Below are positions 1 through 11,895 of a stretch of DNA of 64,000 nt, one piece after another. The stretch is taken from the NCBI RefSeq assembly GCF_000224145.3, contig NW_004190445.2, positions 16,625 through 80,624 on the forward strand, in the 5' to 3' direction. Position 1 is the stretch's first letter. The number at the start of each line of letters is the position of its first letter. The notes below the pieces were generated by a model. It worked only from the letters and a program-made list of their open reading frames with translations. It was not told the origin of the DNA and made no database searches. This DNA comes from Ciona intestinalis. Taxonomy: Eukaryota > Chordata > Ascidiacea > Phlebobranchia > Cionidae. A program made the position numbers and the translations under genes.

Positions 1-1373
1 TTTAGAGGTTACGGGTTAAACGTAGGGGTTAGGGTTGGGTTAAGGGTTAGGACTTGGGGTTTCCCTAACATAAAACAGTGCGAAAAACACGATTATAACA
101 TGCTGTAACGTACGTAATATGTCACTACTGTGACGTAACATATCGCTATTGTGACGTAATAAATCGTTAACCTTACGCAAGTCAGGCGAATTACGGTGAC
201 GCAGCACGTTTTCGCGCATTTTCAAAGTTAATTTTCGACACGAACGCCCGAGTTTTTTCAAAAAAAAATTATACAGCGGGTATCAGGGAGACATAAAGTA
301 CATTTTGAGACCAAAATTTTCACTGGTCACCAGCGACAGGATTACCCGCATGTTGGCTGATAGAGTCATAAACACACAAGAGAGAGAGCGTCGTGAGAGA
401 ACGTAAGAAAAAGGCAGCTAGTTCTCAACCTCAGCCGTTTAGTTTAGTTTTTATCCAAGCGCATTTACAAACAGGAAAAGTTATCAAATCTTGCAGCGAT
501 TTTTACGCGGTTTATTATATTTTTTGTGCGGATTGCTAGTAATACCGCTAAAATTGCGCGGATTTTTTAACCAATTTTGAAAATTCTCCTCCGCGCACGA
601 CATATTTTCCAGTCTGGACCACGCGTACCTCCCCCAACCTGCACATTTTTAAGGGTTTACATCGTACCAGTACACAACAATGTTTTAATAAACCCACACA
701 TATAACCTGGTCCAACCAAAACATTTGACCACCATTATGTGAAGTTTTTGCACACGTGATAAACATTAGCTGATTAACACATATACAGCCGAGTAAAAAC
801 ACTATTAACAAAATACCGTTGAAGAAGGATTTGAAGACATGTCAACTGTGTAAGCAATTCCTCAATCAAACCAACGACACCCAGGTTCTTTGAAGATGAT
901 TTTATGGTACTTTTATCTTTAAATCTTAAATTATATCAAAAACAATTACCAAAATAAATTAACATATTCATCGGTGTTTTTGCCAAAACTGCGACCCTGC
1001 AATTTGTTACTTCTACGGTATGTTGCTAACACGGGCGACTGTTTAACACATTCGGGGAGAAATGCTAATATGCAGAACTGTAGTTTTGATGTAAAGAAGA
1101 AAAAATGAATTTGTTAAAAAATACTCAATTTGTTTATAAGTAGATAAACTTGCAAAACGCGAAGTATTTAATGTAGTAAGCATTAACCACAAAACCGTGT
1201 ACAGCTGATGATGCAACGCGTTGGAGGAACTAATACGTATTCGAGGTGTTTTAAAAACATGTTGGTTTTGCATTCAAATGTTGTCAATAGTTGCTAGGAC
1301 ACGAAGAAAATCCAGATTCGCGGAAAAAATAATTCGCTTGTCATTATATAATCGCACAATCACGTTGACGAAC
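1..1373. other. Intergenic, no gene recognised
   Basis: No exon with family resemblance was found on either strand. The first 60 bases hold a few imperfect TTAGGG-like words, too degenerate to call a telomere. Between about 105 and 175 the words GTGACGTAA and related CRE-like motifs recur. The short open frames here lack splice context or recognisable domains. Confidence 0.5.
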
Positions 1374-4300
1374 ATGGAAAAGTATCGAAACATGAAGGTG
1401 CGAAGTATTTATGTCGTTTATAGTTGTTGTGTTTTATAAGTATGTGAATGGGGTTTGGTCGGTTTATTATTTATGAGACATGTATTGAATGAACGTGTAT
1501 TTACTTTCGTTTTAATATTGATAGGTTGCAGAACTGAAGGCAATTTTGAAGCAAAACAATCTTTCTAGTAAAGGCAACAAGAAACAACTCCTGACCACGA
1601 TTGAAACTTATATTTGTGAAACACCTGGTACTTATTTAGTGTTATGCTTGTGCACCATGTTTGTTCAGCCAATTTGTCAGTGCTTTGTCAGGTAGAATGG
1701 TTTGGGTCGGTGAATTATATCAACCCATGGTTCAAAACAATGTAAGATCTGTAGTGAAACTAAATCATTAAACACCTTGTTAAAATAAACCTTATAAATA
1801 TTCATTACATCAACATTGCTTGTAATTGACCGACAATGACCATGTTTAGTGGAAAGCGCTGACATAATGGATCCGAACACCAGTGTTGCTGTAAAGCAAG
1901 AAGTTACTACAGCGGTCTTGTCCAACCTGCCGGAACCTGTTGTTAAAAAAGAAGATTTTGTAGAAAAAGCTTCAAATGAACAAAGTGTTCCAACTACAAT
2001 TGATGAAGAACTTACGGGTTAATATTCTCATTATCTATTGTTGTTGTTACTTGGTATAACAATGGTCGAGTGAGAAACTATTCTAGCATGTTGTCAAGCC
2101 AAAAGTTAATGTTATAATGTCTCAACAACTAAGTTTACCCACTAACGTACATCCAGCCTTGGAACTTCAACGACCTTCGTTCGAGGAACCAGCGGGGGCT
2201 CCCCCTACTAAACGTAAATCCCCAGCATTTACTCCGCCTCCATTAAAAGCAAAAAAGAAGAAGAAGAGCAAATGTCCTCCGCAACAAAAGAATTCGATCA
2301 TGTTGTTAAATGAATTGCAACCAGGTTATAACATTGTGACATATGCGTTGTTCATTAAGTAAAATTCATAATGTATATTTAGGTCCCACTTGTCTGTATA
2401 GACAAATGTATTTAGACTAATAATTGTATTGCAATTGTCGGTTTAAGTAACTTGACAATAATTTGTTTCATTCCAGGTTTAAAATACGACTTAATAGAGC
2501 AGACTGGCAATGGAACATCAACTCGGTTTACTTTCCAAGTTGTGTTTAGAGGTGAAATATACAAGGGTAGCGGAGTTAACAAGAAGATGGCGAAACATGA
2601 AGCTGCAAAAGCTGCGTTGAGGTAAATGAAACAACTTCTTACAAACATATTGTTCAATCATAACACTGATCCCACAGTCGTCAGATCCAGTTCGAGAACC
2701 CCCACCTAGTGGCCAATTGTTTCATCCCCAATCTCCCCCCGACCATTGACTTTACATCCGATGCCATTGAAAGTGAATTTCCAACTTCCTTTGTGCAAGG
2801 TCCCATGTCAGGAGCAGAGATATCAGAACACCCAATGGTAAAAATATGTTTAACCACATGTTATTGTTTTATTAAGTATCCTATATAACACGTAAAAGGC
2901 CAGTTTTTTTTTATAAATTAAACAAAGACAAGTTTTTACCAGTATAAGTTTATGGCAAATTAGAAAACATTGTTGACTTGCAAATTTGTTTTGCTTCATG
3001 CAGCCTCCATTGGTTAATGTGGCCGAACCACCAACACAAACCCCTCAACAGGAAGTTTTCAAATCGGTTTCACCAACACATAACTCACAAGGTAAGTAAA
3101 CTATATTAAAAAGCTTTATTTTTATTTCTGCTGAAAAATAATTTGTTACTTTCAGTTTAAATAAATTCATCTATTTATGTATTTAATTTGTCCCACCATA
3201 TTTAGGGAAGAATCCGGTTCAATTATTAAACGAGATGGTCGGGCCAGGGATTCAATATAATTGTGTGGATCGAGTTGGTGATCAGAAGTCACATTACTTC
3301 ACTATGGAAGTTTGTTTAAATGGGAGGGCTTATCAGGGGCAAGGCAAGAATAAGGTGGGGTCGCGTGCGTTGTGCGTATATGTTGCATTCAGGGTCATAT
3401 GCAGGAGTTACAATGGGGGTTAACTCCTTGTGTGTTAGTCTTTGTGCCATTAATGCATTAAATTAACTTAAAGTGTTATATTAGAAACTCGCGAAAGCTG
3501 GTGTGGCCATGCGAATACTACGAGAGGTTTACGAAATTGACATGGCCTCCCCTGACCAACAAGCTGTGAAAAGCAACATGGATGGTATTGAGGTCGATGC
3601 TGGGGTAAGGGTAATTAATTTAAATAGAAATTGTCCTTGGGTGCTACTATGTATTAATTGCTTCAACTTCTACAGAAACTACCAGACATTGTGTTTCAAC
3701 TCGTGCAACAAAAGTTCAATTCCATCGTCGAAGGTTTATGTGGAGAACAGGATTATTCAAAACATAAAGTACTCGCTGGTGTTGTAATGACAAGAAAGAT
3801 GGGTAAACATTATAATAAATTAATTAATAGTTAATAATGCTGAAAACCCAATACTAAACTATGTCTGCCAGTACCAGTCACAATACACAATATAATAATG
3901 TCACTTACAGACCCAAATATTGATGAAGGAACTGTAGTATCGGTGGCCACCGGTACAAAGTGCATAAATGGGGAATACATATCAGATCAGGTAACTTATA
4001 TTTATGGAGTTATTAAAACATTTATTAATCGTTTCCACGTTAGGGTTCAGCCTTGTTTGACTGCCATGCGGAGATTGTAGCAAAACGCGGCTTGAGGAAG
4101 TTCCTTTATGAACAATTGCTTTCATTACCACAGTAAGTATGAATGAATATGCCTTGCCAACTCTTCACCTCAAATACACGTATTCTAATACCATATTAAC
4201 ACCAGAACAACAGATCCCATATTTGAGGAGCTTCCAACTGGAGGTTACAAAGTGAAACCTGATGTTTATTTTCACCTTTACATCAACACCTCACCTTGTG

Positions 4301-5743
4301 GAGATGCAAGGATATTCTCCCCGCATGAAACAAAAGGTTGGCGAGGATTTGATTGCACTTTGCGTTTGTTAACTGGCATTTTCTTCTAAATACAACTTAC
4401 TGACTTGCACGACACAATGCTGTGAAACAAATCTAACTATCGGTTGTAATGTTTTAATGCAGTGTACAAAATACCAAGGCAGCTTGCTACCCTATGCTTT
4501 ACAAACTAAATATCCAAACAGACGGCGACAATCACCCAAATCGTAAATCTCGTGGTCAGCTTCGTACAAAGATAGAGAATGGGGAAGGCACGATACCTGT
4601 TGAGGAAGATAAACTTGTTGATGAAAATAACCGAGGAAATATGCAACAAACATGGGATGCCGTGATTGGAGGGGAACGACTGCTTACGATGTCATGTAGT
4701 GATAAGATCGCTAAGTAAGAACACAACAGTTGCCGTGAGTTTGTCTAGTGGTTGCGGAACTAACAGAGGTTACCGAGAGTTCACCCATGTTACACAAACT
4801 ACTTACCCCGGCAGTGTGCATGAGGTATAACAAGTTGTTTATTACAGATGGAACGTGGTCGGCATCCAAGGTTCTCTACTATCCATGTACATTGAACCGG
4901 TTTATCTATCCAGTATTATACTTGGTTCATTATATCACGTTGAACATTTCAACCGAGCCGTCTTCATGAGATCGAAGGAAGCAATCGAAGCAATATCCGA
5001 CGAATATCAAATAACTTCACCATACCGCGTACACAGGCCATTATTGGCTGCTGTTTGCAATCCAAGTATGTAGGATGTTTTATTTGCTTACTAATGCGTT
5101 TTGTTTAAAATATCTTCTTGCTTCAGTTGTTAAGCAGCACCGCAACCAGTTTAACAACTTAATTTTTTTCCAAGTGAAAAGAGTCGCCAAGAAAGCCCCC
5201 ACGTTTTGCGTCCATTGGTCGATGCCGGATGTTTCACCGCAAGTTATAAACACTTCAAGAGGTTTGTGTGCAGCTGCTATTATTCCATGATGTTTTGGTT
5301 AACATTGGTATAATGCTGGCATTCAATGCATGAAACACCCGCGTCGATTTATTCAATGTATATAAATTTGTTTCCACAGGCCGACAAATAGGAGGGGACG
5401 AACCCGTTTCGGATCTTTGTAAGAAACAAATGTTTAAACGTTTTCTACACTTGGTGGAGCAAAAGGAACTTTCACAACGAACAAGGTTTCCAAGTTATAA
5501 AGAAGAAACTTACGCTGAGTTGAAAAGTTTGTCCAAGGAATACCAGGTGAAACTTGTTAATTGGGTCTTGGGTGAATACATTGTGGCCTCGTAAGGTTTT
5601 GCATCAACAACATTAAGTAAACTTGTAACAATAACTTTCCATCATAGGTAGTGAAAAACAATCTCTTAAAAGGGTTTGGGAAATCTAGCTGCGGTAAATG
5701 GGTTGGGAAGCCATCGGAGGTTGACATGTTCATTTCAACTTAA
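1374..5743 (+). CDS. ADARB1-like: ADAR2-like dsRNA adenosine deaminase with N-terminal SAP domain (18 exons, 787 aa)
   Basis: Converts adenosine to inosine in double-stranded RNA, presumably in the nucleus. Exons: 1374-1397, 1525-1627, 1850-2017, 2106-2324, 2477-2621, 2678-2837, 3004-3091, 3206-3354, 3485-3604, 3676-3802, 3911-3990, 4044-4132, 4206-4336, 4522-4714, 4848-5065, 5175-5261, 5380-5546, 5648-5743. All phases match. Order of parts: a SAP domain (about residues 7-38), a basic NLS-like stretch in exon 4, dsRBD1 (about 158-222), dsRBD2 (about 303-369), then the deaminase domain. The catalytic set is present: His469 and Glu471 in CHAE, Cys522 in [12 protein letters not shown], Cys593 in SCSD; GEGTIP and [11 protein letters not shown] match ADAR2. 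Vertebrate ADAR2 has no SAP domain as far as I know. An AATAAA lies at 5829. The first two exons are the least certain because they are short, but phase carries through. Confidence 0.93.
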
Positions 5744-5828
5744 TATCAAAGTGATTTTACTTTTTATCTGTTAATCATGTTTTTATGATTCCGTAGTAAC
5801 TTGAATTTGCTTTTACTGCCACCTATGT

Positions 5829-5834
5829 AATAAA
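5829..5834 (+). terminator. Polyadenylation signal AATAAA for the ADAR gene
   Basis: AATAAA lies 86 bases after the ADAR stop codon and before the convergent NOLC1 gene, whose stop is at 6037-6039. Position and word fit a cleavage signal; function is inferred. Confidence 0.5.
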
Positions 5835-6036
5835 TTTCGTTTCTGCTGTAAACTTGGATTTTATGTCGAAAACCAAATGCTGACAAATATTGAATATGTT
5901 TGGTTAACTCTGCCCACAGAGTTACATTTAATCAAAAACACAAAAACCTACAATCTTGATGATTAAACTCAAATTAGGTCCTTAATGGTGCTAGACCTGG
6001 TAAACCCAAACCAATCAATTGAATCTGACATAAGTT

Positions 6037-9000
6037 TTAGTCGCTATCAAACTTAATAGAGTTAACCGTCGTTGAATCTATGTTTCCTCCGCGNNNNNNN
6101 NNNNNNNNNNNNNNNNNNNNNNNNNNNNNNNNNNNNNNNNNNNNNNNNNNNNNNNNNNNNNNNNNNNNNNNNNNNNNNNNNNNNNNNNNNNNNNNNNNNN
6201 NNNNNNNNNNNNNNNNNNGGGGGGGGGGTGGGGTTATGTTAATATATACGTTGGGTAACGATTCGGCCACTTTTGATTTTATCAATTTATCTAAAACTTT
6301 GCAACCACTTGGCCACATAAACCAAACAAACAAAATACCTTTCTACCAGACTTTGGTGTTTTAGCTTTTCCTGGAGTTGTAGTTGGTGTGGCTGTCAAGT
6401 AATTATATTAACAAGTATATCAACATAAATTTACAATATATTTTATACCTTCGACGTCTATTGCGCTTTTGTTTTTCGACTTCTTCACGGGGCTTGAATT
6501 TTCATCAGTGACCCCTTTTTTAAACAAAAACTTAATTTAATTTTTAGCGAAGTATAGCAATAATATGTATGCATGTATAATATGTTTTGTGGTACCTAGT
6601 TTTGAATGTTTTTCCAAAAAAACTAAGAAAGTTTAAGACTATGTGCTGGTTCACCTTTTCGTTTGCTTGCTTTCTTCACATCATTCGCACCAGCTACAAT
6701 TGATGTGTTTAAAGATTCTTTCTTAATTTGTTTCGGTGTGGATTTTGCTTGGGGTGTCTGCAACATAAATAGTAAATACACTTTTGCTTTCATTTTATAA
6801 AATAATTTATCGAATTTTATTTTATATTCTTTTGAATCATGAAGCAAGAAATCTTTTTTATTCCATACTAAAGTTTAATTATAATTGCGAAGGTAATTAT
6901 GTAACAACCTTTTACAAAACACAATCACCTTTATAAGAGAAAGATTCCCGTTGGTAATTCCTTTCTCTAACTTTACTTTCTTTGCCGGTGTTTCAGTTTC
7001 GTCAGAATCGCTATCGTCGCTACTATCGTTGCTGCTGGAACTTGAAGATTCTTTCGTGGCTGTTTCTATCACCAATATAAGAAGTTACAATCCATTGATA
7101 AGTTTAGATTAAAAGATAATATAAAACAATGGGCAAGGCAATAATAGCAACGCAACACCAGGCTTGAAGCACCCCATATTGCCCCACCTTTCACTACAGC
7201 CACTTTCTTCTTCGGAGCAGTTGTTTGTTCCGTTTCATCGTCCGAACTCGATTCTTCCGACGAATCATCCTCGCTGGTTTCCTCTGCTTGTTGTTGTCCC
7301 TTCACCACGGCTACTGGTTTCACTGGGGGGGGGAGAGTATTATTTTAAATTTAAAAATAAAACTTTATCCAACATTACAATATAGAAGTATATTTAAATA
7401 TAAATTCAATTGCTTAAACTCATTAAATTACATATATTATTGTCCTTAACCCAACATAAGGGAACCTGAGGCTCTGGACAACCCATGTCCGACAATTAGT
7501 TGTCACAGGTTAGACGTTGTTGGCTGATTGGCAACTCTGGCATGCCTTACTATAGGACCTCACCCATAAAGATGGTACACCTAAAGTTTTGTAAAGTTTT
7601 GCTAAAAAAAGTTTTACTAAACGTAAGGGTTGCAAAAACCATGAAAAAAGAAAATCCTTTGTTTTCGGTTTGCAACCCTTTAAATGTGCTTTATAAACGC
7701 TCATACAAACGTAAACGGTCGAATCCGATTGCCTGGCGAGTGACATCACAGTAGCTATGTTGTATGCGCCTTTCGTCAAGCCCGCACAAGTGTGTGGTTA
7801 TCTTACAAACGAAGACCCGTCCGTCAGAAATAGTAGGTTTCCAGAACGAAATATCGCGGAAATAAACTGCCTAAATCGTTTCCAACACTGCTTTATATTT
7901 ATATACAATGTTTTCCTCAGCCAAGCAGCATGTTTATTACGAATTAGTAGGGATTTACACATGGTTTCATTGCATCATAATAGCGGTTGTTTGAACCTGG
8001 CAACTGATTACGACATAATAGCGATCAAAGGGTTGCCAGACAACCCTGCAACTCCGTAACTTTACGCCAGTGGGCATGCTTTACTACAGGACCTAACCCA
8101 TACATACATAACAACCATCACCTGCATCGTATGTAGTTGGGGGGGGAATCGCTGCCTTCGCCACGCTCGATTTCTTCTTCACTTTTTTTGCCGAGTCATC
8201 ATCCGAGCTTGAGTCGTCACTACTTCCCGACGAACTCGAGCTTGAACTTTCATCTTTCTTCGTGGTTGCTGGTTTCGCTACTTTGGCCGTTGTTGCTGTT
8301 GAGAAGTATTACAGTTTATAGCAGAGTGTGGTTTTCTTATCTCATTTGTTGGTAAACAAAGAATATTTACAGAATAAAACGGTATCCAAACTTGATTATG
8401 AAATATGGGATTTAGGTTTTTACTCTTCTATGCATTGTTTTGTTGCCAGGCATATAAAGCACATACAATTCATGTTTATGAACTTACATGTGTGTTGTGT
8501 GATAGAATTAATGACAATAATGTGATAATACACCATCATGAAGCGTTTACAATTATAATACCCCCACCCACCAGATGTTTCCTCTTTATCATCGTCAGAT
8601 GACGAATCGCTGTTCGATGATTCTTCCTTCGGTGATTTTTGAATCTCTTTCTTCACGGGAGTCGTTTTCGACGACTTCTTGGTGAAAACTTTCTTTTTTT
8701 TTTCCTCGACTTCATCTCCTGATGACTCATCATCGCTGTCCGATGACGACTCAGCATCCGGCTTCTTTTTCGCTTCAGGTTTTTGCTGAGTCGTTTCCTC
8801 TTCATCTGATGAGTCATCACTTTCTGAGGATGATTCATCAGAATCACTTCCAGCTTTTTTCGCGACAGGCTTCGTAGTTTTAGCCGGAACAACTTTGGTA
8901 TTTTTCGACGCATCATCTTTCTTCATCACCTAAACAATGTTCGCGAACAGTTGCTAATTCTGGCAGTTTTCACAACATATGTTTTAACTCATATGTATGA

Positions 9001-11061
9001 TACCATTTTCATTTCGGTTCAAAAACAAACTTTCGTGATGGAGGAAGTTAAGTAGATGTATTTATAAATAATATATTCATTTCCAGACTAAAATAACTAA
9101 TCACCATGGTAACTTTAGGTTTCTCTTCTTCCTCACTTGAATCGCTCGATCCCTCAGATGATGATTCTTCTTTGGATTTCTTGGATGCGGGAACTTCTTT
9201 CCTAACTGGAGGTTTTTCATCCTCACTTGAACTTGAATCATCGGATGACGAACTTTCATCTTTCTTCACGACAACTTTACTTTTTGACACGATCGGCTTT
9301 GCAGGTTTCGCAACTTTCTCTTCATCTGACGAATCGCTTTCTTCTTCTGACGAAGATTCTTCTTTTTTTGAAACAGGTTTTGTAGCAGGAGCAAGTGGTT
9401 TGGCAGGGCCTTTTTTTTTATCTGAATAAAATAGGGGAAGCTAAAATATACTTACTGGTATATATACATATTATATATAATTTGATATCAAATGATTATT
9501 GTTAATGTAATAAATTGTATTTGAGTCTGTCAATATTCCATTCCAACTTTGTTTGGGTAGAATATAAATACTCTGCATCTCTTTGCTAAACCACTTGTTG
9601 GACTTGATTTTTGATTTAATGGTACTTGGTGCAGCAACCATTGTTATTCCATGTATTATTATATAGAATGTATTTGGTATATTGCATAAAACAAACTTCT
9701 GACCTTTCTCTTCCTCGTCCGATGAAGAATCCGAAGAATCTTCCGACGAATCAGAGGTTGTTGCGTCATCTGGTGGTTAATGTTATGATGAATATGTCGT
9801 CAATAACACAATATTATTATCAAATGATGACTTACCAGTTTTTGCAGCAGCTGCTTTGGGCTTTACCTGTAAAAGCAAAAGTTATTACTTTTAGGAATAA
9901 CTACATGAAATAGGACAACGTGCGTTTGGTTTTTTAACTTTCGTTTCATTATTATTGGATTTTTTTACTACGTTGTCAAACACAGTATATTCAAACATAT
10001 TCATAAATTTAATAAAAGAAACATCTCAACAAATATATTTATTTCATCAACCTTTTCTTCTTCATCAGCGGACGATGCTTCGCTTTCGCTCGAAGATTCA
10101 GGGTCGGCTTTTCGTTTCTTGGCACTAGGTGGCTCTGTTGCACTTTTGTTTGACTTTGTCTGTTTCAACCAATCTCCGTACATTTGTAGCAACGTCGCAT
10201 GATTATCATCAGGTGGACCCTGTTTCAACATTCGTAACTAATAACTTAAAATATTAAAACTGCAGCTCCTGATGCCATGTATTGCAATAAGAGTTTGCAC
10301 GGCACCGTGCCCTCGTGTTCACTGTGCCCCCAATTTTTTATTTTCCGGAGCCCGTGACCCTGGAGTGTCTTGGGCCGTGGCCCTTATTTTTATTTAGTTT
10401 CTAGGGCACTGGACCCTCCCGGTGATGTGGTCTGTTTAAAGTATCTTAGGCCATGATGGAAGTTTTGGTATTTTCTAGGACACAGCACCCGTGTTATTTT
10501 TAATTGCCGCATTAAATAAATTCAATATGTTTAAAACTATAATATACTAACATTACAGTTTGTTTTAATTATGCAAAAAAATAAAAGCACAATTTTTTGC
10601 TGTTATATTCAGTTTACTATGGGCCATTTTGGGCCACTTTATCCGCTATGTCCAGTGAGGCCCGCACATTTTCAGCCGTGGCCCACGCTTACGAGGCACG
10701 AAAATGTGCAAACTGCCTTTTGTTGGATGTTTCTGTAGGGCGAGCCTAAATAATATTTTAAAATCAAGGAGTAAAATGTACATATCCACGGCAAGTAAAA
10801 AATGTTATTTTGAAATGCATCAGGAAATTAATGACGTAATCCCAGAAGTTTTAAACAAAATCTCTCCTGGGACTAACATATTCTACAATTTAACAATTAT
10901 GCGAAGTAATATACAACGGTTTACTATTAAACACATCCTACATACAGTAAAATACTCACTGTTTTTGTTCTTTCTTTAAAAGTTTTTGCCAGTTTTGTAA
11001 ATTTACAATCTAGTAAATATCTGTAGACGAACGGGTACAACACACTCGCCTGGTCCGCCAT
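6037..11061 (-). CDS. NOLC1: NOLC1/Nopp140 nucleolar phosphoprotein (13 exons, last one interrupted by a gap)
   Basis: Nucleolar and Cajal-body chaperone of box H/ACA and C/D snoRNPs and partner of RNA polymerase I. Exon 1 (11061-10960) starts MADQASVLYPFVYRYLLDCK, the LisH motif of Nopp140; exon 2 (10219-10052) continues with LLQMYGDWLK. Exons 3-12 (9866-9836, 9769-9704, 9421-9105, 8929-8572, 8295-8122, 7322-7188, 7065-6929, 6757-6655, 6514-6449, 6391-6339) encode the low-complexity middle: acidic Ser/Asp/Glu clusters (CK2-type sites) alternating with Lys/Pro/Ala stretches. The gene ends with NSIKFDSD at 6037, matching the SRP40 C-terminal domain (human NSIKFDSE). Most of that domain lies in the 6094-6218 gap. 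Exon 11 uses a weak acceptor. Four middle exons (66, 174, 135, 66 nt) are symmetric phase 1-1. Confidence 0.92.
6094..6218. other. Assembly gap (125 N)
   Basis: A run of 125 N replaces part of the last NOLC1 exon and its acceptor. A run of G follows immediately, which may be why assembly failed. Open frames drawn through the N run are meaningless. Confidence 0.99.
7510..8110. repeat. Repeat-rich NOLC1 intron: direct repeat pair and a hairpin
   Basis: The word GGCATGC.TTACTA.AGGACCT.ACCCATA occurs near 7538-7568 and again near 8072-8103, in direct orientation, with related GGTTGCCAGACAACCC-like text beside the right copy. Between them, about 7626-7681, AAGGGTTGCAAA pairs with TTTGCAACCCTT to form a hairpin. 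This looks like an old insertion with direct terminal repeats or a composite of MITE pieces. Family unknown. Confidence 0.5.
8316..8415 (+). repeat. Fragment of the GGGTGGGGTAAGATGGGA MITE family
   Basis: The stretch TGGTAAACAAAGAATATTTACA and TTATGAAATATGGGAT (written as separate words) match the interior of the copy at 49567-49740. The terminal inverted repeats are missing, so this is a truncated copy inside NOLC1 intron 6. Confidence 0.5.
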
Positions 11062-11895
11062 TATAACTTATATATTTACTAAATCTGAACAAAAATGAAA
11101 CTTTAATATATTTTCGGCCACCCAATTACAATCTGGCGACAATTACAAGCCACAGCAAAATATTCACGCGTTTCAAAAATGTTTCGTCTACTTTTATTTC
11201 CCACATGGCAATTTATAAGATTTCTATGATTTTACGGAGAAAGCTACCGGGGAGAAAATATTTTTTACATGCATTTTTATGTCTTCTGACAAAGTAGCAA
11301 ATCATTCATACCATGAGTCAGTATGGGTTGTATATTTAACGTTTAATATGTTTGTTTATATAATATCCAACAACATCAGATTTGTGTGAGGGCGTGGGTA
11401 GAATCTGAAAAGACAAGAGAGCATGGCTCTAATGAATAGACACGTTCGTTAATAACTTTAAAGAAAATAAGATACGTATAAAATAGCACATCGCAAAGTT
11501 TGTTTTTTTTCGTCGAACAGTTGTTGGGTAATGAGCTAGCAGCATATGCACAAGAACATGCGGTTTCTAATATCTTATAATATTACAAATGTTACTTATA
11601 TCTTCAACCTATTTTATTAACCACATTATTTCTTCAATCCTTAAGCGTTGTGGCTTAAGCTTAAATGTGACATTTGTGCAAGGTACTGTACGCCTGTAAG
11701 CTCAACTACTATGTGTCGTGGTTAAATAGAATTTATTTTACATTGGTACGACATGCACCGATACTTTTAATTGAGACAATACATTAAACCATAAACATAC
11801 TTGAATAATACAGGTATACGGTAAAAAAAACATGAAAACGGAAAAATCGAACAGAGTTTGTATATTTTAATTGATTACCATATTGTTTTTATCTG
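11062..11895. other. Spacer between NOLC1 start and TLR 3' end
   Basis: No coding exon recognised. It should hold the NOLC1 promoter next to 11061 and the TLR 3' UTR next to 11895. About 11411-11450 shares a short word (ACAAGAGAG..GCTCTAATGAA) with about 23030-23065. Confidence 0.5.

Noticed and set aside
1-60. Telomere-like TTAGGG words at the window start
   Set aside because: Only a few imperfect units with other bases between them; not a telomeric array.
6037-6364. Open frames on both strands across the N run
   Set aside because: They are bridged by N; only the NSIKFDSD end on the minus strand is supported by family resemblance.
9106-9429. Plus-strand 107-codon Ser/Phe-rich frame
   Set aside because: Antisense shadow of the Ser/Glu/Lys-rich NOLC1 exon 5.
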